From contig URWW01000035.1 of the NCBI GenBank assembly GCA_900551665.1, positions 1 to 17,369 on the forward strand: 17,369 bases of DNA, in the 5' to 3' direction. Origin of the DNA: an uncultured Collinsella sp. (lineage in GTDB: Bacteria; Actinomycetota; Coriobacteriia; Coriobacteriales; Coriobacteriaceae). The position numbers and the translations under genes were made by a program. This document shows positions 1-6,763 of this stretch, piece by piece. Position 1 is the first letter of the stretch, and the number at the start of each line of letters is the position of its first letter. Under the pieces are notes generated by a model. That model worked only from the letters and a program-made list of their open reading frames with translations, made no database searches and had not been told where the DNA came from.

Positions 1-186
1 ATCGTCGACGGTATCGAGGAGACCGACGAGGGCCCCGAGCTCATCGGTCACGCTTGGTTCCAGGCCCCCGATTCCGATGGTGCCGTTCACCTCGAGGTGA
101 CCGACGCCGCCGTGGGCGACATCTTGCAGGTCAAATTTACCGACAGCTTCTGCTATGAGCTCGTCGGCGAGGTCGTAGAGGAGTAG
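1..186 (+). CDS. rimO: Ribosomal protein S12 methylthiotransferase RimO, C-terminal end (5' partial)
   Basis: The reading frame is open from base 1 to TAG at 184-186 and gives the last 61 residues of a protein. The fragment resembles the C-terminal TRAM domain of RimO: it has the 'LIGHAWFQAPDSDGAV' stretch, like the family's 'GRSYxDAPEIDG' segment, then a beta-rich tail ending 'YELVGEVVEE'. RimO is a radical-SAM enzyme that methylthiolates a conserved Asp of ribosomal protein S12; TRAM binds the substrate. The catalytic domains lie outside the window. The stop is 2 bases before the pgsA ATG, so the two genes are probably cotranscribed, an order known from Firmicutes. MiaB shares the TRAM fold, but miaB is present separately downstream and the sequence fits RimO better. 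Confidence 0.82.
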   Translation: MVDGIEETDEGPELIGHAWFQAPDSDGAVHLEVTDAAVGDILQVKFTDSFCYELVGEVVEE

Positions 187-188
187 GC

Positions 189-839
189 ATGGCCGTCAAC
201 GCCAAGGGCGAGGAGATCACGAGCATTTGGACGCCCGCCAACATCGTCACGTGCGTTCGCATTCTGTTCATCCCGCTGTTCATGATTGCGAGTGAGTTCG
301 CGTTCAGCGGTTTTGCCGCCGGCGGCAACCACTTCGGCATCACCGCAGGCGCCTGGGCAGTCGCCGCCTTCGTTCTGTACTTCGTGCTCAGCGCCACCGA
401 CAAGATCGACGGCGATCTTGCCCGCAAGCGCGGTGAGGTGACTGACTTCGGTAAGTTCCTCGACCCGATCGCCGACAAGCTGCTTGTCTTCTCGGCGCTT
501 CTCATCTTGCTCGAGCACGGTCTGGTCAACGTCTGGTTCGTGTTCATCATTTTGCTTCGCGAGTTCCTCGTAAGCGCCCTTCGTATGGTGGCGAGCGCTA
601 ACGGCGAGGTCATCGCAGCCGACAACCTCGGCAAGGCCAAGACCGCGGTCACCATGGTATCGCTGTGCGCGTACCTGCTCGGTATCGCGCTCGAGTTCCT
701 CGCGCTTCCCGGCATGGTTCAGGCCACCTCCATCGTGCTCACGGTCGCATGGGCGACGATGGTCGCCGCGGTCGTGCTCACGGTCGTCTCGGGCGCACAG
801 TACTTCTGGAACGCCCGTCACGTCATATTCCGCGTGTAG
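189..839 (+). CDS. pgsA: CDP-diacylglycerol--glycerol-3-phosphate 3-phosphatidyltransferase
   Basis: This 216-residue membrane enzyme makes phosphatidylglycerophosphate from CDP-diacylglycerol and glycerol-3-phosphate, the committed step to phosphatidylglycerol and cardiolipin. The CDP-alcohol phosphotransferase signature is complete: D71-x2-D74-G-x2-A-R-x8-G-x3-D92-x3-D96, the four metal-binding aspartates. Hydrophobic segments are visible at about 17-40, 52-70, 97-124, 150-175 and 185-205. The 'LREFLVSALR' and 'GKAKT' stretches are typical of PgsA. The ATG at 189 follows a GAGGAG-like ribosome site that overlaps the end of rimO. A strong terminator follows the stop. Other CDP-alcohol transferases such as PgsA2 are possible, but position and motifs favour PgsA. 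Confidence 0.93.
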   Translation: MAVNAKGEEITSIWTPANIVTCVRILFIPLFMIASEFAFSGFAAGGNHFGITAGAWAVAAFVLYFVLSATDKIDGDLARKRGEVTDFGKFLDPIADKLLVFSALLILLEHGLVNVWFVFIILLREFLVSALRMVASANGEVIAADNLGKAKTAVTMVSLCAYLLGIALEFLALPGMVQATSIVLTVAWATMVAAVVLTVVSGAQYFWNARHVIFRV

Positions 840-852
840 CGTTCTTACTCAT

Positions 853-907
853 CGACCCCCGCAAGCGCGCTGGTTTCCATGCACGTTTGCGGGGGTCGCT
901 TGGTTTT
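853..907 (+). terminator. Rho-independent terminator after pgsA
   Basis: A 15-bp stem pairs 853-867 with 884-898, including one G-T pair, around a 16-base loop. It is followed by CTTGGTTTT. It starts 14 bases after the pgsA stop. The loop contains an ATG (879) in frame with cinA, which argues against that codon being the cinA start. Confidence 0.85.
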
Positions 908-923
908 AATTGGGGGCTTTAGC

Positions 924-1448
924 TTGAATGTGATAAATGAGACGACTCTGAACGCTGCCTGCGTCCGCGCTGCTGAGGGGCTTGTGAGCCTGGCGACAGA
1001 GCGTGATATGCGCGTAAGCACCGCTGAGTCCTGCACTGCCGGTATGGTCTCATCCTACATCGCCGGCGTGCCGGGGGCCAGCGCCGTCCTGCTTGGCGGA
1101 GCCGTCACGTATTGCGACGATATCAAGAATCGCGTGCTCGACGTCCCCGCAAAAACACTAGAGAGGCATACGGCCGTGAGCGGGGAGACCGCGTGCGCCA
1201 TGGCGGGCGGCAGCCGTAAGCTTTTTGGCTCTGACGTTGCGGTGAGCATCACCGGGTATGCGGGCCCTGGCGGAGGTAGCCCCTCCGATCCAGTCGGAAC
1301 CGTCTATATCGGAGTCGCGACCCAGCGAGGTGCTCGGTATGAGCGTCATCTGTTCGAGGGTGATCGCATGTCCGTTCGACTGCAATCCGCGCTCGCCGCG
1401 CTTAAGCTCCTCGCCGATGGTGTCGTCGATGATGGGGCTTCCGCATAA
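924..1448 (+). CDS. cinA: CinA/PncC-family nicotinamide-nucleotide amidohydrolase (CinA C-terminal domain only)
   Basis: This is a 174-residue stand-alone CinA C-terminal domain. The family deamidates nicotinamide mononucleotide to nicotinate mononucleotide in the pyridine-nucleotide salvage cycle; in competent bacteria cinA is often cotranscribed with recA. Visible motifs are TAESCTAG (33-40), the glycine-rich SITGYAGPGGGS (108-119) and DPVGTVY (122-128). The N-terminal molybdopterin-binding-like domain of full CinA is absent. I chose TTG at 924: it is in frame and preceded by GGGGG at about 912-916. The in-frame ATG at 879 lies inside the pgsA terminator loop. The stop codon falls inside a 16-bp tandem repeat. 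No separate promoter is evident between the terminator and the start. Family certain; exact start less so. Confidence 0.88.
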   Translation: MNVINETTLNAACVRAAEGLVSLATERDMRVSTAESCTAGMVSSYIAGVPGASAVLLGGAVTYCDDIKNRVLDVPAKTLERHTAVSGETACAMAGGSRKLFGSDVAVSITGYAGPGGGSPSDPVGTVYIGVATQRGARYERHLFEGDRMSVRLQSALAALKLLADGVVDDGASA

Positions 1449-1500
1449 TGGGGCTTCCGCATAATTGGCGCCAGTGCTCCTATGATGGGGTTTCCGTGCC
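1432..1500 (+). repeat. 16-bp tandem repeat at the cinA 3' end, with a degenerate third copy
   Basis: ATGGGGCTTCCGCATA occurs twice head to tail at 1432-1447 and 1448-1463 with no mismatch. A related copy, ATGGGGTTTCCGTGCC, lies at 1485-1500. The first copy encodes the last residues of CinA and includes the first two bases of the stop codon. A recent local duplication is the simplest reading; no function is apparent. Confidence 0.85.
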
Positions 1501-1646
1501 GTTATCGCGAATGACCCCACGTTCCTCCACCTGCGATACCTACGCTTCCTCGTGAAATCAGATGCCTGACGATCTGCGTTCAGATTCCGGTCACATGCTT
1601 TCCGACATATGGGGAATAACCCGGAGTAGCATTTCTCACAGGTCGC

Positions 1647-1675
1647 TTGACCACGAACACCCGTTCGGATACTAT
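1647..1675 (+). promoter_or_regulatory. recA sigma70 promoter with LexA operator in the spacer
   Basis: The -35 element TTGACC (1647-1652) and -10 element TACTAT (1670-1675) are 17 bases apart. Between them lies CGAACacccGTTCG (1654-1667), a perfect match to the Gram-positive/actinobacterial SOS box CGAAC-N4-GTTCG. LexA bound here would cover the polymerase site, so recA is expected to be repressed until DNA damage. The implied transcript starts near 1682, about 20 bases before the recA ATG, and carries the AAGGAGG ribosome site at 1691-1697. Confidence 0.88.
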
Positions 1676-1701
1676 CGACTTGTCAAAATCAAGGAGGAGC
1701 A

Positions 1702-2802
1702 ATGGCCAAGAATTCCGGCCCTGCGCGCATCATTCACGAGCGCACCACGGGCGAAGAGCGCGAGAAGATGATTGAGGTCACCAAGGCCGATATCATCAAG
1801 AAATTCGGCGACGGCGCGATCATGCGCTATGGAGATGGCGGTCCCGAACTCGAGGTAGAGGCTATTCCAACTGGAGCCATCGCCCTGGATGCCGCACTGG
1901 GCATCGGCGGTGTCCCGCGCGGCCGCATCATCGAGATCTACGGTCCCGAGTCTTCCGGCAAGACCACGCTTTCGCTGGAAATCGTCGCGGAGGCACAGGC
2001 TATGGGTGGCGTCGCAGCGTTCATCGACGCCGAGCACGCCCTTGATCCCACGTATGCCGCTCGTATCGGTGTCGATATCGACGAGGTACTCATCTCGCAG
2101 CCCGATACCGGTGAGCAGGCGCTCGAGATCTGTGACATGCTCGTCCGCTCCGGAGCCATCGACGTCGTCGTTATCGACTCCGTCGCCGCCCTGGTGCCCC
2201 GTGCCGAAATCGAGGGCGAGATCGGCGAAACGACGGTGGGCCTCCAGGCCCGCTTGATGAGCCAGGCCCTGCGCAAGCTCGCCGGCTCCCTCGCAAAATC
2301 AAACACGACCTGTATCTTCATCAACCAGCTTCGCGAGAAGATCGGCGTAATGTTTGGCAACCCCGAGACGACGACCGGTGGTCGCGCTCTCAAGTTCTTC
2401 TCTTCCGTCCGCATCGACATCCGCCGAATCGAGAGCATCAAGGTCAAGGATGAGATCGTGGGCAACCGCGTGCGCGCCAAGGTCGTGAAGAACAAGGTCG
2501 CCGCTCCGTTCAGGACTGCGGAGTTCGACATCATGTACGGCACGGGCATCTCCAAGGAGGGCTCGGTGCTCGACATGGCCGTCCAGTTCAATTTCGTCAC
2601 CAAGGCCGGTGCCTGGTTCACGTATGACGGCGAGCGGCTCGGTCAGGGTCGCGAGGCCGCAAAAGAGAAGCTGCGCAAGACCCCCGAGCTCTTGGCCGAG
2701 CTCGAGCACAAAGTTCGTGTCGCATGCGGCCTTGAGTTCGAAGACGAACCCGTGGGTACCATCGTCGATGATGTTGAATTCGACAGCTCGTCCGAGGCCT
2801 AG
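1702..2802 (+). CDS. recA: Recombinase RecA
   Basis: RecA (366 residues) forms ATP-dependent filaments on single-stranded DNA, carries out strand exchange, and stimulates LexA self-cleavage in the SOS response. Walker A is GPESSGKTT (81-89) and Walker B is VVVIDS (155-160). The L2 DNA-binding loop lies around 208-227, and the RecA signature ALKFFSSVRIDIRR is at 229-242. The C-terminus is acidic (DEPVGTIVDDVEFDSSSEA), as usual. Length is normal and no intein is present. The start is set by AAGGAGG at 1691-1697, 4 bases before the ATG. A LexA box controls its promoter, a terminator-like hairpin follows, and recX lies downstream. Confidence 0.98.
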   Translation: MAKNSGPARIIHERTTGEEREKMIEVTKADIIKKFGDGAIMRYGDGGPELEVEAIPTGAIALDAALGIGGVPRGRIIEIYGPESSGKTTLSLEIVAEAQAMGGVAAFIDAEHALDPTYAARIGVDIDEVLISQPDTGEQALEICDMLVRSGAIDVVVIDSVAALVPRAEIEGEIGETTVGLQARLMSQALRKLAGSLAKSNTTCIFINQLREKIGVMFGNPETTTGGRALKFFSSVRIDIRRIESIKVKDEIVGNRVRAKVVKNKVAAPFRTAEFDIMYGTGISKEGSVLDMAVQFNFVTKAGAWFTYDGERLGQGREAAKEKLRKTPELLAELEHKVRVACGLEFEDEPVGTIVDDVEFDSSSEA

Positions 2803-2835
2803 CAAGCACGCATGCTATGACGTTGCTCATGACTG

Positions 2836-2880
2836 AGCTCGAGGTGCGCCTTCCGGATCGAAGGAGCGCCTCGAGCTTTT
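2836..2880 (+). terminator. Terminator-like hairpin between recA and recX
   Basis: An 18-bp stem (2836-2853 with 2860-2877, one mismatch and one G-T pair) around a 6-base loop is followed by TTTT. It lies 34 bases after the recA stop. A comparable recA-recX hairpin in E. coli limits recX expression to read-through, and the same role is inferred here. The first possible recX start codons (2817, 2829) lie upstream of or at the base of this stem. Confidence 0.75.
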
Positions 2881-2897
2881 CCACCTCAAAAAAGCCA

Positions 2898-3488
2898 ATG
2901 GCAGAAGTCTCCTGCATCATGGATAACGGACGAACAAGGGAGATCGTCGTCCCCGTTCGCGTGGGGCGCTTGCTCATGGCCGATGCCGTAGCTTTACCGC
3001 TTCCTGAAGAGGAGGCGTTCGATGCCATTCACGCGCTTGAGGGCAAGATTTGTTTTGCTCAGCTGACGGAAATGCTCTCGAGACGCGACTACGCCATCCT
3101 CGAGGCGCGAGAGCGACTGCTCAATTACGGATATCGTGAGGTCGAAATCGATGCGGCCCTATCCAAGGCAATCGATGCCAGGTTCCTCGATGACAGTAGG
3201 TTTGCGACGTATTTCATTTCCGAACGCATTCGGCGCGGTTGGGGACGGCGGAAAATCGAGATCGAATTAAAGCGCAAAGGCGTCGATGCCGACGATCTAC
3301 CGGGCTACCCTGAGGACTTCTTCTCTGACGATGACGAGCTCGATCGCGCGATCGAACTGCTATCTCGCAAGTCGATTCCAGCCGTGAGGCCCCAGGAGAA
3401 GCTCATTCGACACCTCATGACTAAGGGGTTCTCATATTCCGTGTCAGCCGAGGCCGCTCGACACCGTTTATCGTCAGATACCTTATGA
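2898..3488 (+). CDS. recX: Regulatory protein RecX
   Basis: RecX binds RecA filaments and limits their growth and ATPase activity. The protein shows the helical RecX repeats: 'ALEGKICFAQLTEMLSRRD' followed by 'ARERLLNYGY', then 'IDARFLDDSRFATYFISERI' with 'RRGWGRRKIEIELKRKGV', then a C-terminal repeat with 'LIRHLMTKGFSYSVSAEA'. These match the family's 'ARxxL.rkGy', 'lDDxrfA' and 'G..ri..eL..kG' patterns. The frame is open from 2817 (223 residues). I start at ATG 2898 (196 residues) because the recA terminator hairpin occupies 2836-2880. No candidate start has a convincing ribosome site, so the start is uncertain. ATG 2919 is another option. Expression probably depends on read-through from the SOS-induced recA promoter. 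Confidence 0.82.
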   Translation: MAEVSCIMDNGRTREIVVPVRVGRLLMADAVALPLPEEEAFDAIHALEGKICFAQLTEMLSRRDYAILEARERLLNYGYREVEIDAALSKAIDARFLDDSRFATYFISERIRRGWGRRKIEIELKRKGVDADDLPGYPEDFFSDDDELDRAIELLSRKSIPAVRPQEKLIRHLMTKGFSYSVSAEAARHRLSSDTL

Positions 3489-3492
3489 AACT

Positions 3493-3521
3493 TTGACAAA
3501 TCCCCTGCCACCTCGTAGGAT
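3493..3521 (+). promoter_or_regulatory. Sigma70 promoter of rny
   Basis: TTGACA (3493-3498), a perfect -35, is separated by 17 bases from TAGGAT (3516-3521). It begins 5 bases after the recX stop. The predicted transcript starts near 3528, leaving a leader of about 165 bases before rny. The leader contains a short hairpin, CTCATC-CTCGCA-GATGAG, near 3547-3564. No known riboswitch was recognised in it. Confidence 0.7.
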
Positions 3522-3692
3522 GGACTTGTCATTTGTTTGTTATGCGCTCATCCTCGCAGATGAGATTGACGATATTTTCTATCGGAACGATTTCATAGGC
3601 CCTTCGGTGGACCATACCCGGCAAATGTCCTGCGCCTTCCTTATCGGTGGGTGCAGTTTTCTTGCATCTTTAACCACTAAAAGGAGTCCATC

Positions 3693-5252
3693 ATGCCAAT
3701 GGAGCTTGTTCTCGTCGGCATCGTGTGCCTGGCAATCGGTGCCTTTGCCGCAGTCTTCGCCATGCGCAACGCCAAGTCCGGAAGCATTCGCGAGGCCGAA
3801 TCGAAGGTCACCGCCGCCCATTCTGAAGCTGAGCAGGTGATGGCCGATGCCAAGCGCGCGGCCGAGACGCTTAAGAAGGAGGCCCTCCTCGAGGCCAAGG
3901 AGGAGATCATCCAGAACAAGCAGGCCGCCGAGGCTGAGGAGGCCCAGCGCAAGAAGGAGATCCGCGCCCTCGAGAACCGTGTGATGCAGCGCGAGGAGTC
4001 CCTTGATCGCCGCAATGAGGCCCTTGATAAGCGCGAGCACCAGCTTTCCAGCCAGCAGGGTCAGATCGACAAGCGCTCTCGTGAGCTTGAGGAACTCTAT
4101 GCTCGTCAGACCGACGAGCTCGAGCGCATTTCTGAGCTTACCCGCGAGGACGCACACACCGAGCTTCTCGATAAGGTTCGCGGCGAAGTGACCCACGAGG
4201 CCGCCACGATCATTCGCGAGTCTGAGCAGAAGGTCAAAGCTGAGTGCCATAAGACCGCTCAGGAGATCATCTCCCTCGCCATCCAGCGTTGCGCTTCCGA
4301 TCACACCGCTGAGGTCACCGTCACGTCCGTTCACATTCCCTCTGACGACCTCAAGGGTCGCATCATCGGTCGCGAAGGCCGCAACATCCGCACGTTCGAG
4401 CAGGTGTCCGGCGTCAACCTCGTCATCGACGACACGCCTGAGACCGTTGTCCTCTCCAGCTTCGATCCGGTTCGTCGCGAGACCGCTCGTGTCGCCCTTG
4501 AGAACCTGATTGCCGATGGCCGCATTCACCCCGCCCGCATCGAGGAGATGTACCAGAAGGCCTCCGACCTTGTGCAGCAGCGCGTCCGCGAGGCCGGCGA
4601 GCAGGCGGCATTCGATATGGGCATCCACGACCTGCACCCCGAGATCGTCAAGACCCTCGGTGCCCTTCGCTATCGCACCTCTTTTGGCCAGAACGTTCTC
4701 CGTCACTCCCTCGAGGTCGCCGACCTTTGCGCCATCATGGCCGCTGAGCTCGGTATCGATGTCGTGACCGCCAAGCGTGCCGGCCTTCTGCACGATCTCG
4801 GCAAGGCCATCGACCATGAGGTCGAGGGTCCGCATGCCGTCATCGGCGCCGAACTCGCCCGCCGTTATGGCGAGAAGCCCGCAATCGTTCACGCGATCGA
4901 GGCGCATCACGGCGATACCGATCCCAACACCGTCCTGGACGTGCTCGTCCAGGCTGGCGATGCTATTTCAGCCTCCCGTCCCGGCGCTCGCCGCGAGTCC
5001 GCCGAGAACTACATCAAGCGTCTCGAGAAGCTCGAGGAGATCGCGAACTCCCACGAGGGCGTTGAGCGCACTTACGCTATGCAGGCCGGTCGTGAGGTCC
5101 ACGTCATGGTTCAGCCCGACAAGGTCTCCGACGCTGAGTCCACGGTCCTGGCGCACGATATCGCCCAGCAGATTGAGGAAGAGATGGAGTATCCTGGCCA
5201 GGTTCGCGTCGTGGTCATTCGCGAGAGCCGCGCCGTCGATATTGCAAAGTAG
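3693..5252 (+). CDS. rny: Ribonuclease Y
   Basis: RNase Y (519 residues) is the membrane-anchored endoribonuclease that starts mRNA decay in many Gram-positive bacteria. A single N-terminal membrane helix spans about residues 4-24. A long charged coiled coil follows, about 30-200. A KH domain carries the GRIIGREGRN loop (222-231). The HD domain holds the metal/catalytic pair H367-D368 in GLLHDLGKAIDHEVEG, plus the HHGD motif at 405-408. Length is normal. AAGGAG at 3681-3686 lies 6 bases before the ATG, after a leader with its own promoter. The ATPase gene follows after 8 bases, so the two are probably cotranscribed. In Firmicutes rny also lies just after recA and before spoVS. Confidence 0.97.
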   Translation: MPMELVLVGIVCLAIGAFAAVFAMRNAKSGSIREAESKVTAAHSEAEQVMADAKRAAETLKKEALLEAKEEIIQNKQAAEAEEAQRKKEIRALENRVMQREESLDRRNEALDKREHQLSSQQGQIDKRSRELEELYARQTDELERISELTREDAHTELLDKVRGEVTHEAATIIRESEQKVKAECHKTAQEIISLAIQRCASDHTAEVTVTSVHIPSDDLKGRIIGREGRNIRTFEQVSGVNLVIDDTPETVVLSSFDPVRRETARVALENLIADGRIHPARIEEMYQKASDLVQQRVREAGEQAAFDMGIHDLHPEIVKTLGALRYRTSFGQNVLRHSLEVADLCAIMAAELGIDVVTAKRAGLLHDLGKAIDHEVEGPHAVIGAELARRYGEKPAIVHAIEAHHGDTDPNTVLDVLVQAGDAISASRPGARRESAENYIKRLEKLEEIANSHEGVERTYAMQAGREVHVMVQPDKVSDAESTVLAHDIAQQIEEEMEYPGQVRVVVIRESRAVDIAK

Positions 5253-5260
5253 TGTGACCC

Positions 5261-6349
5261 ATGTCTGACGGCAACGACCTCATTTCGTTCATCGCCTCCA
5301 TGTCCGGCGAGGGAAACCTACGCGTCGAGGAGAACCTTGGCGACGGCTTCGTTCGCCTGCGCGTTTCTGAAGCGGAGCGCCGTCAGGCCAAACACGATAT
5401 CCAACATGTCGAGGACATCGTTGTCGAAATGTTGCGAAACGCACGTGACGCAGGTGCTCGCAATATCTACCTCGCCACGAGTAAGGAGGAGGGTGTTCGC
5501 ACCCTCCTTTTCCTCGATGATGGATCGGGCGTGCCAGAGGATATGCGTGATCGTATCTTCGATGCACGCGTCACATCCAAGCTCGAGAGCATGCGTATGG
5601 ACAAATGGGGTGTCCATGGACGCGGTATGGCCCTCTTCTCAATTCGCCAGAACACGCAAACGGCCGAAGTCGTCACTTCCGCTCAAGGTGGTGGCTCATC
5701 ATTCCGCGTCATCGTCGATACCGCTTCTCTCGGTGAGCGTGCCGACCAATCGACTTGGCCGACCGCCTCAAAAGACGAGGATGGCACTCTCTCCTGCGTG
5801 AAAGGCCCTCACAACATCAATCGCGCTGTTTGCGAATTTGCATGCGAAGAGCTGCACGGCTGTGACGTGTATCTTGGCACCCCCACCGAAATCGCCGCCA
5901 CGCTATACGCTCATGCAGCATCTCGCGTCGATACCACGCGTTTGCTTTTCTTGGATTCTGAACAATCGTTGCCGGTCGTCGATCGCCTGACTTGCGCGGC
6001 GGATGCCGGCGACTTCATTCGAATCGCATCCGATATGGGCATAGAGATCTCAGAGCGCACTGCCCATCGCATTCTCGGCGGTTCCATCACGCCGCTCAAG
6101 AGCATCGCCTCTCGTCTTCTACGTGAGAAGGAACCTGCGATGGGGGAGCCGGCTCAAATCGATCTGGCGCGCGACCGACGCGGCCTCAAGATCTCGAAGG
6201 AAGATATCGCTACTTTTTCTCGCACGATGGAGCGAGATTTTGCCGATTTGGCATCTCGATACTTCCTGACGCTATCGCGCGAGCCGAAAGTCCGCGTCAC
6301 AAAAGACCGCATCACCGTCACCTTTGATATCGACAAGGAAGACACCTAG
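5261..6349 (+). CDS. GHKL-superfamily ATP-binding protein of unknown function
   Basis: This 362-residue protein has the Bergerat ATP-binding fold shared by gyrase, Hsp90, histidine kinases and MutL. The N box is VVEMLRNARDAGA (54-66; E56 and N60 would hold catalytic base and magnesium), and its wording is closest to MutL ('ELxxNAxDAGA'). The G1 box is DDGSG (86-90). The G2 lid is GVHGRGMALFSI (117-128). No transmembrane helix, phospho-accepting His box or MutL endonuclease motif was seen. The middle (about 150-250) and the C-terminal region (about 270-362, ending in a beta-rich 'RVTKDRITVTFDID') were not recognised. It starts 8 bases after rny with no clear ribosome site, suggesting translational coupling, and precedes spoVS and miaB. 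A role linked to RNA processing or to MutL-like duties is only a guess from location. Confidence 0.8.
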   Translation: MSDGNDLISFIASMSGEGNLRVEENLGDGFVRLRVSEAERRQAKHDIQHVEDIVVEMLRNARDAGARNIYLATSKEEGVRTLLFLDDGSGVPEDMRDRIFDARVTSKLESMRMDKWGVHGRGMALFSIRQNTQTAEVVTSAQGGGSSFRVIVDTASLGERADQSTWPTASKDEDGTLSCVKGPHNINRAVCEFACEELHGCDVYLGTPTEIAATLYAHAASRVDTTRLLFLDSEQSLPVVDRLTCAADAGDFIRIASDMGIEISERTAHRILGGSITPLKSIASRLLREKEPAMGEPAQIDLARDRRGLKISKEDIATFSRTMERDFADLASRYFLTLSREPKVRVTKDRITVTFDIDKEDT

Positions 6350-6359
6350 GCCCATGTAC

Positions 6360-6388
6360 TTGCCCATGTGTAGTCCATGGGGTATCTT
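6360..6388 (+). promoter_or_regulatory. Possible sigma70 promoter upstream of the spoVS-like gene
   Basis: TTGCCC (6360-6365) and TATCTT (6383-6388) are 17 bases apart in the 92-base gap before the spoVS-like gene. Each matches consensus at four of six positions. A start near 6395 would leave a leader of about 47 bases. Read-through from rny is equally possible. Confidence 0.35.
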
Positions 6389-6441
6389 TACACCAACTAA
6401 AACACACCAAAATATGCACTTTATACGCTGGAGAAATGTAC

Positions 6442-6762
6442 ATGGAGTTCCTCAAGGTCTCGAGTAAATCATCGCCCGCCTCGGTGGCCGGCGCTATAGC
6501 CGGCATGGTCAAAGATGGCGTCCCCGTCAACATGCAGTGCGTCGGCGCCGGCGCCGTCAACCAGGCAATCAAGGCGATGGCGATCGCCCGCGGGTTTCTG
6601 ATTCCCACCGGTTTCGATATCTCCTGCGCTCCGGTCTTCTCGGACATCCTGATAAACGGTGAATCACGTACGGCCATACGCCTGTCTGTATATGTGCACC
6701 ACATCTCGTACAATTCCGCCGATATTCCCGATTTTCCCGACGATTTTAAGCAGGTTTGCTAA
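6442..6762 (+). CDS. spoVS: SpoVS-family protein (stage V sporulation protein S-like)
   Basis: This protein of 106 residues begins MEFLKVSSKSSPASVAGAI and contains GAGAVNQAIKAMAIARGFL, both hallmarks of the very conserved SpoVS family, an Alba-like fold of about 86 residues. In Bacillus subtilis SpoVS affects septation and spore coat formation. The family also occurs in non-sporulating bacteria, where its role is unclear; nucleic-acid binding is suspected from the fold. I start at ATG 6442, with GGAG at 6430-6433 well spaced, rather than ATG 6436, which is too close to that site. About 20 extra residues (ISYNSADIPDFPDDFKQVC) extend past the usual C-terminus. It ends one base before the miaB ATG. 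Family clear, function not. Confidence 0.9.
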   Translation: MEFLKVSSKSSPASVAGAIAGMVKDGVPVNMQCVGAGAVNQAIKAMAIARGFLIPTGFDISCAPVFSDILINGESRTAIRLSVYVHHISYNSADIPDFPDDFKQVC

Positions 6763-6763
6763 C

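Noticed and set aside
1571..1590. Small inverted repeat ATCTG-CGTT-CAGAT upstream of recA
   Set aside because: Stem of only 5 bp without a T tail; not convincing as a terminator or operator.
3579..4910. Long minus-strand open frame (443 codons) opposite rny
   Set aside because: It lies antisense to a clearly coding rny with KH and HD motifs. Its Leu/Gly/Ala-rich composition is what the complement of a GC-rich coiled-coil gene gives.
6659..6763. Upstream extension of the miaB frame
   Set aside because: Overlaps the conserved end of spoVS. The family N-terminus begins at ATG 6764.
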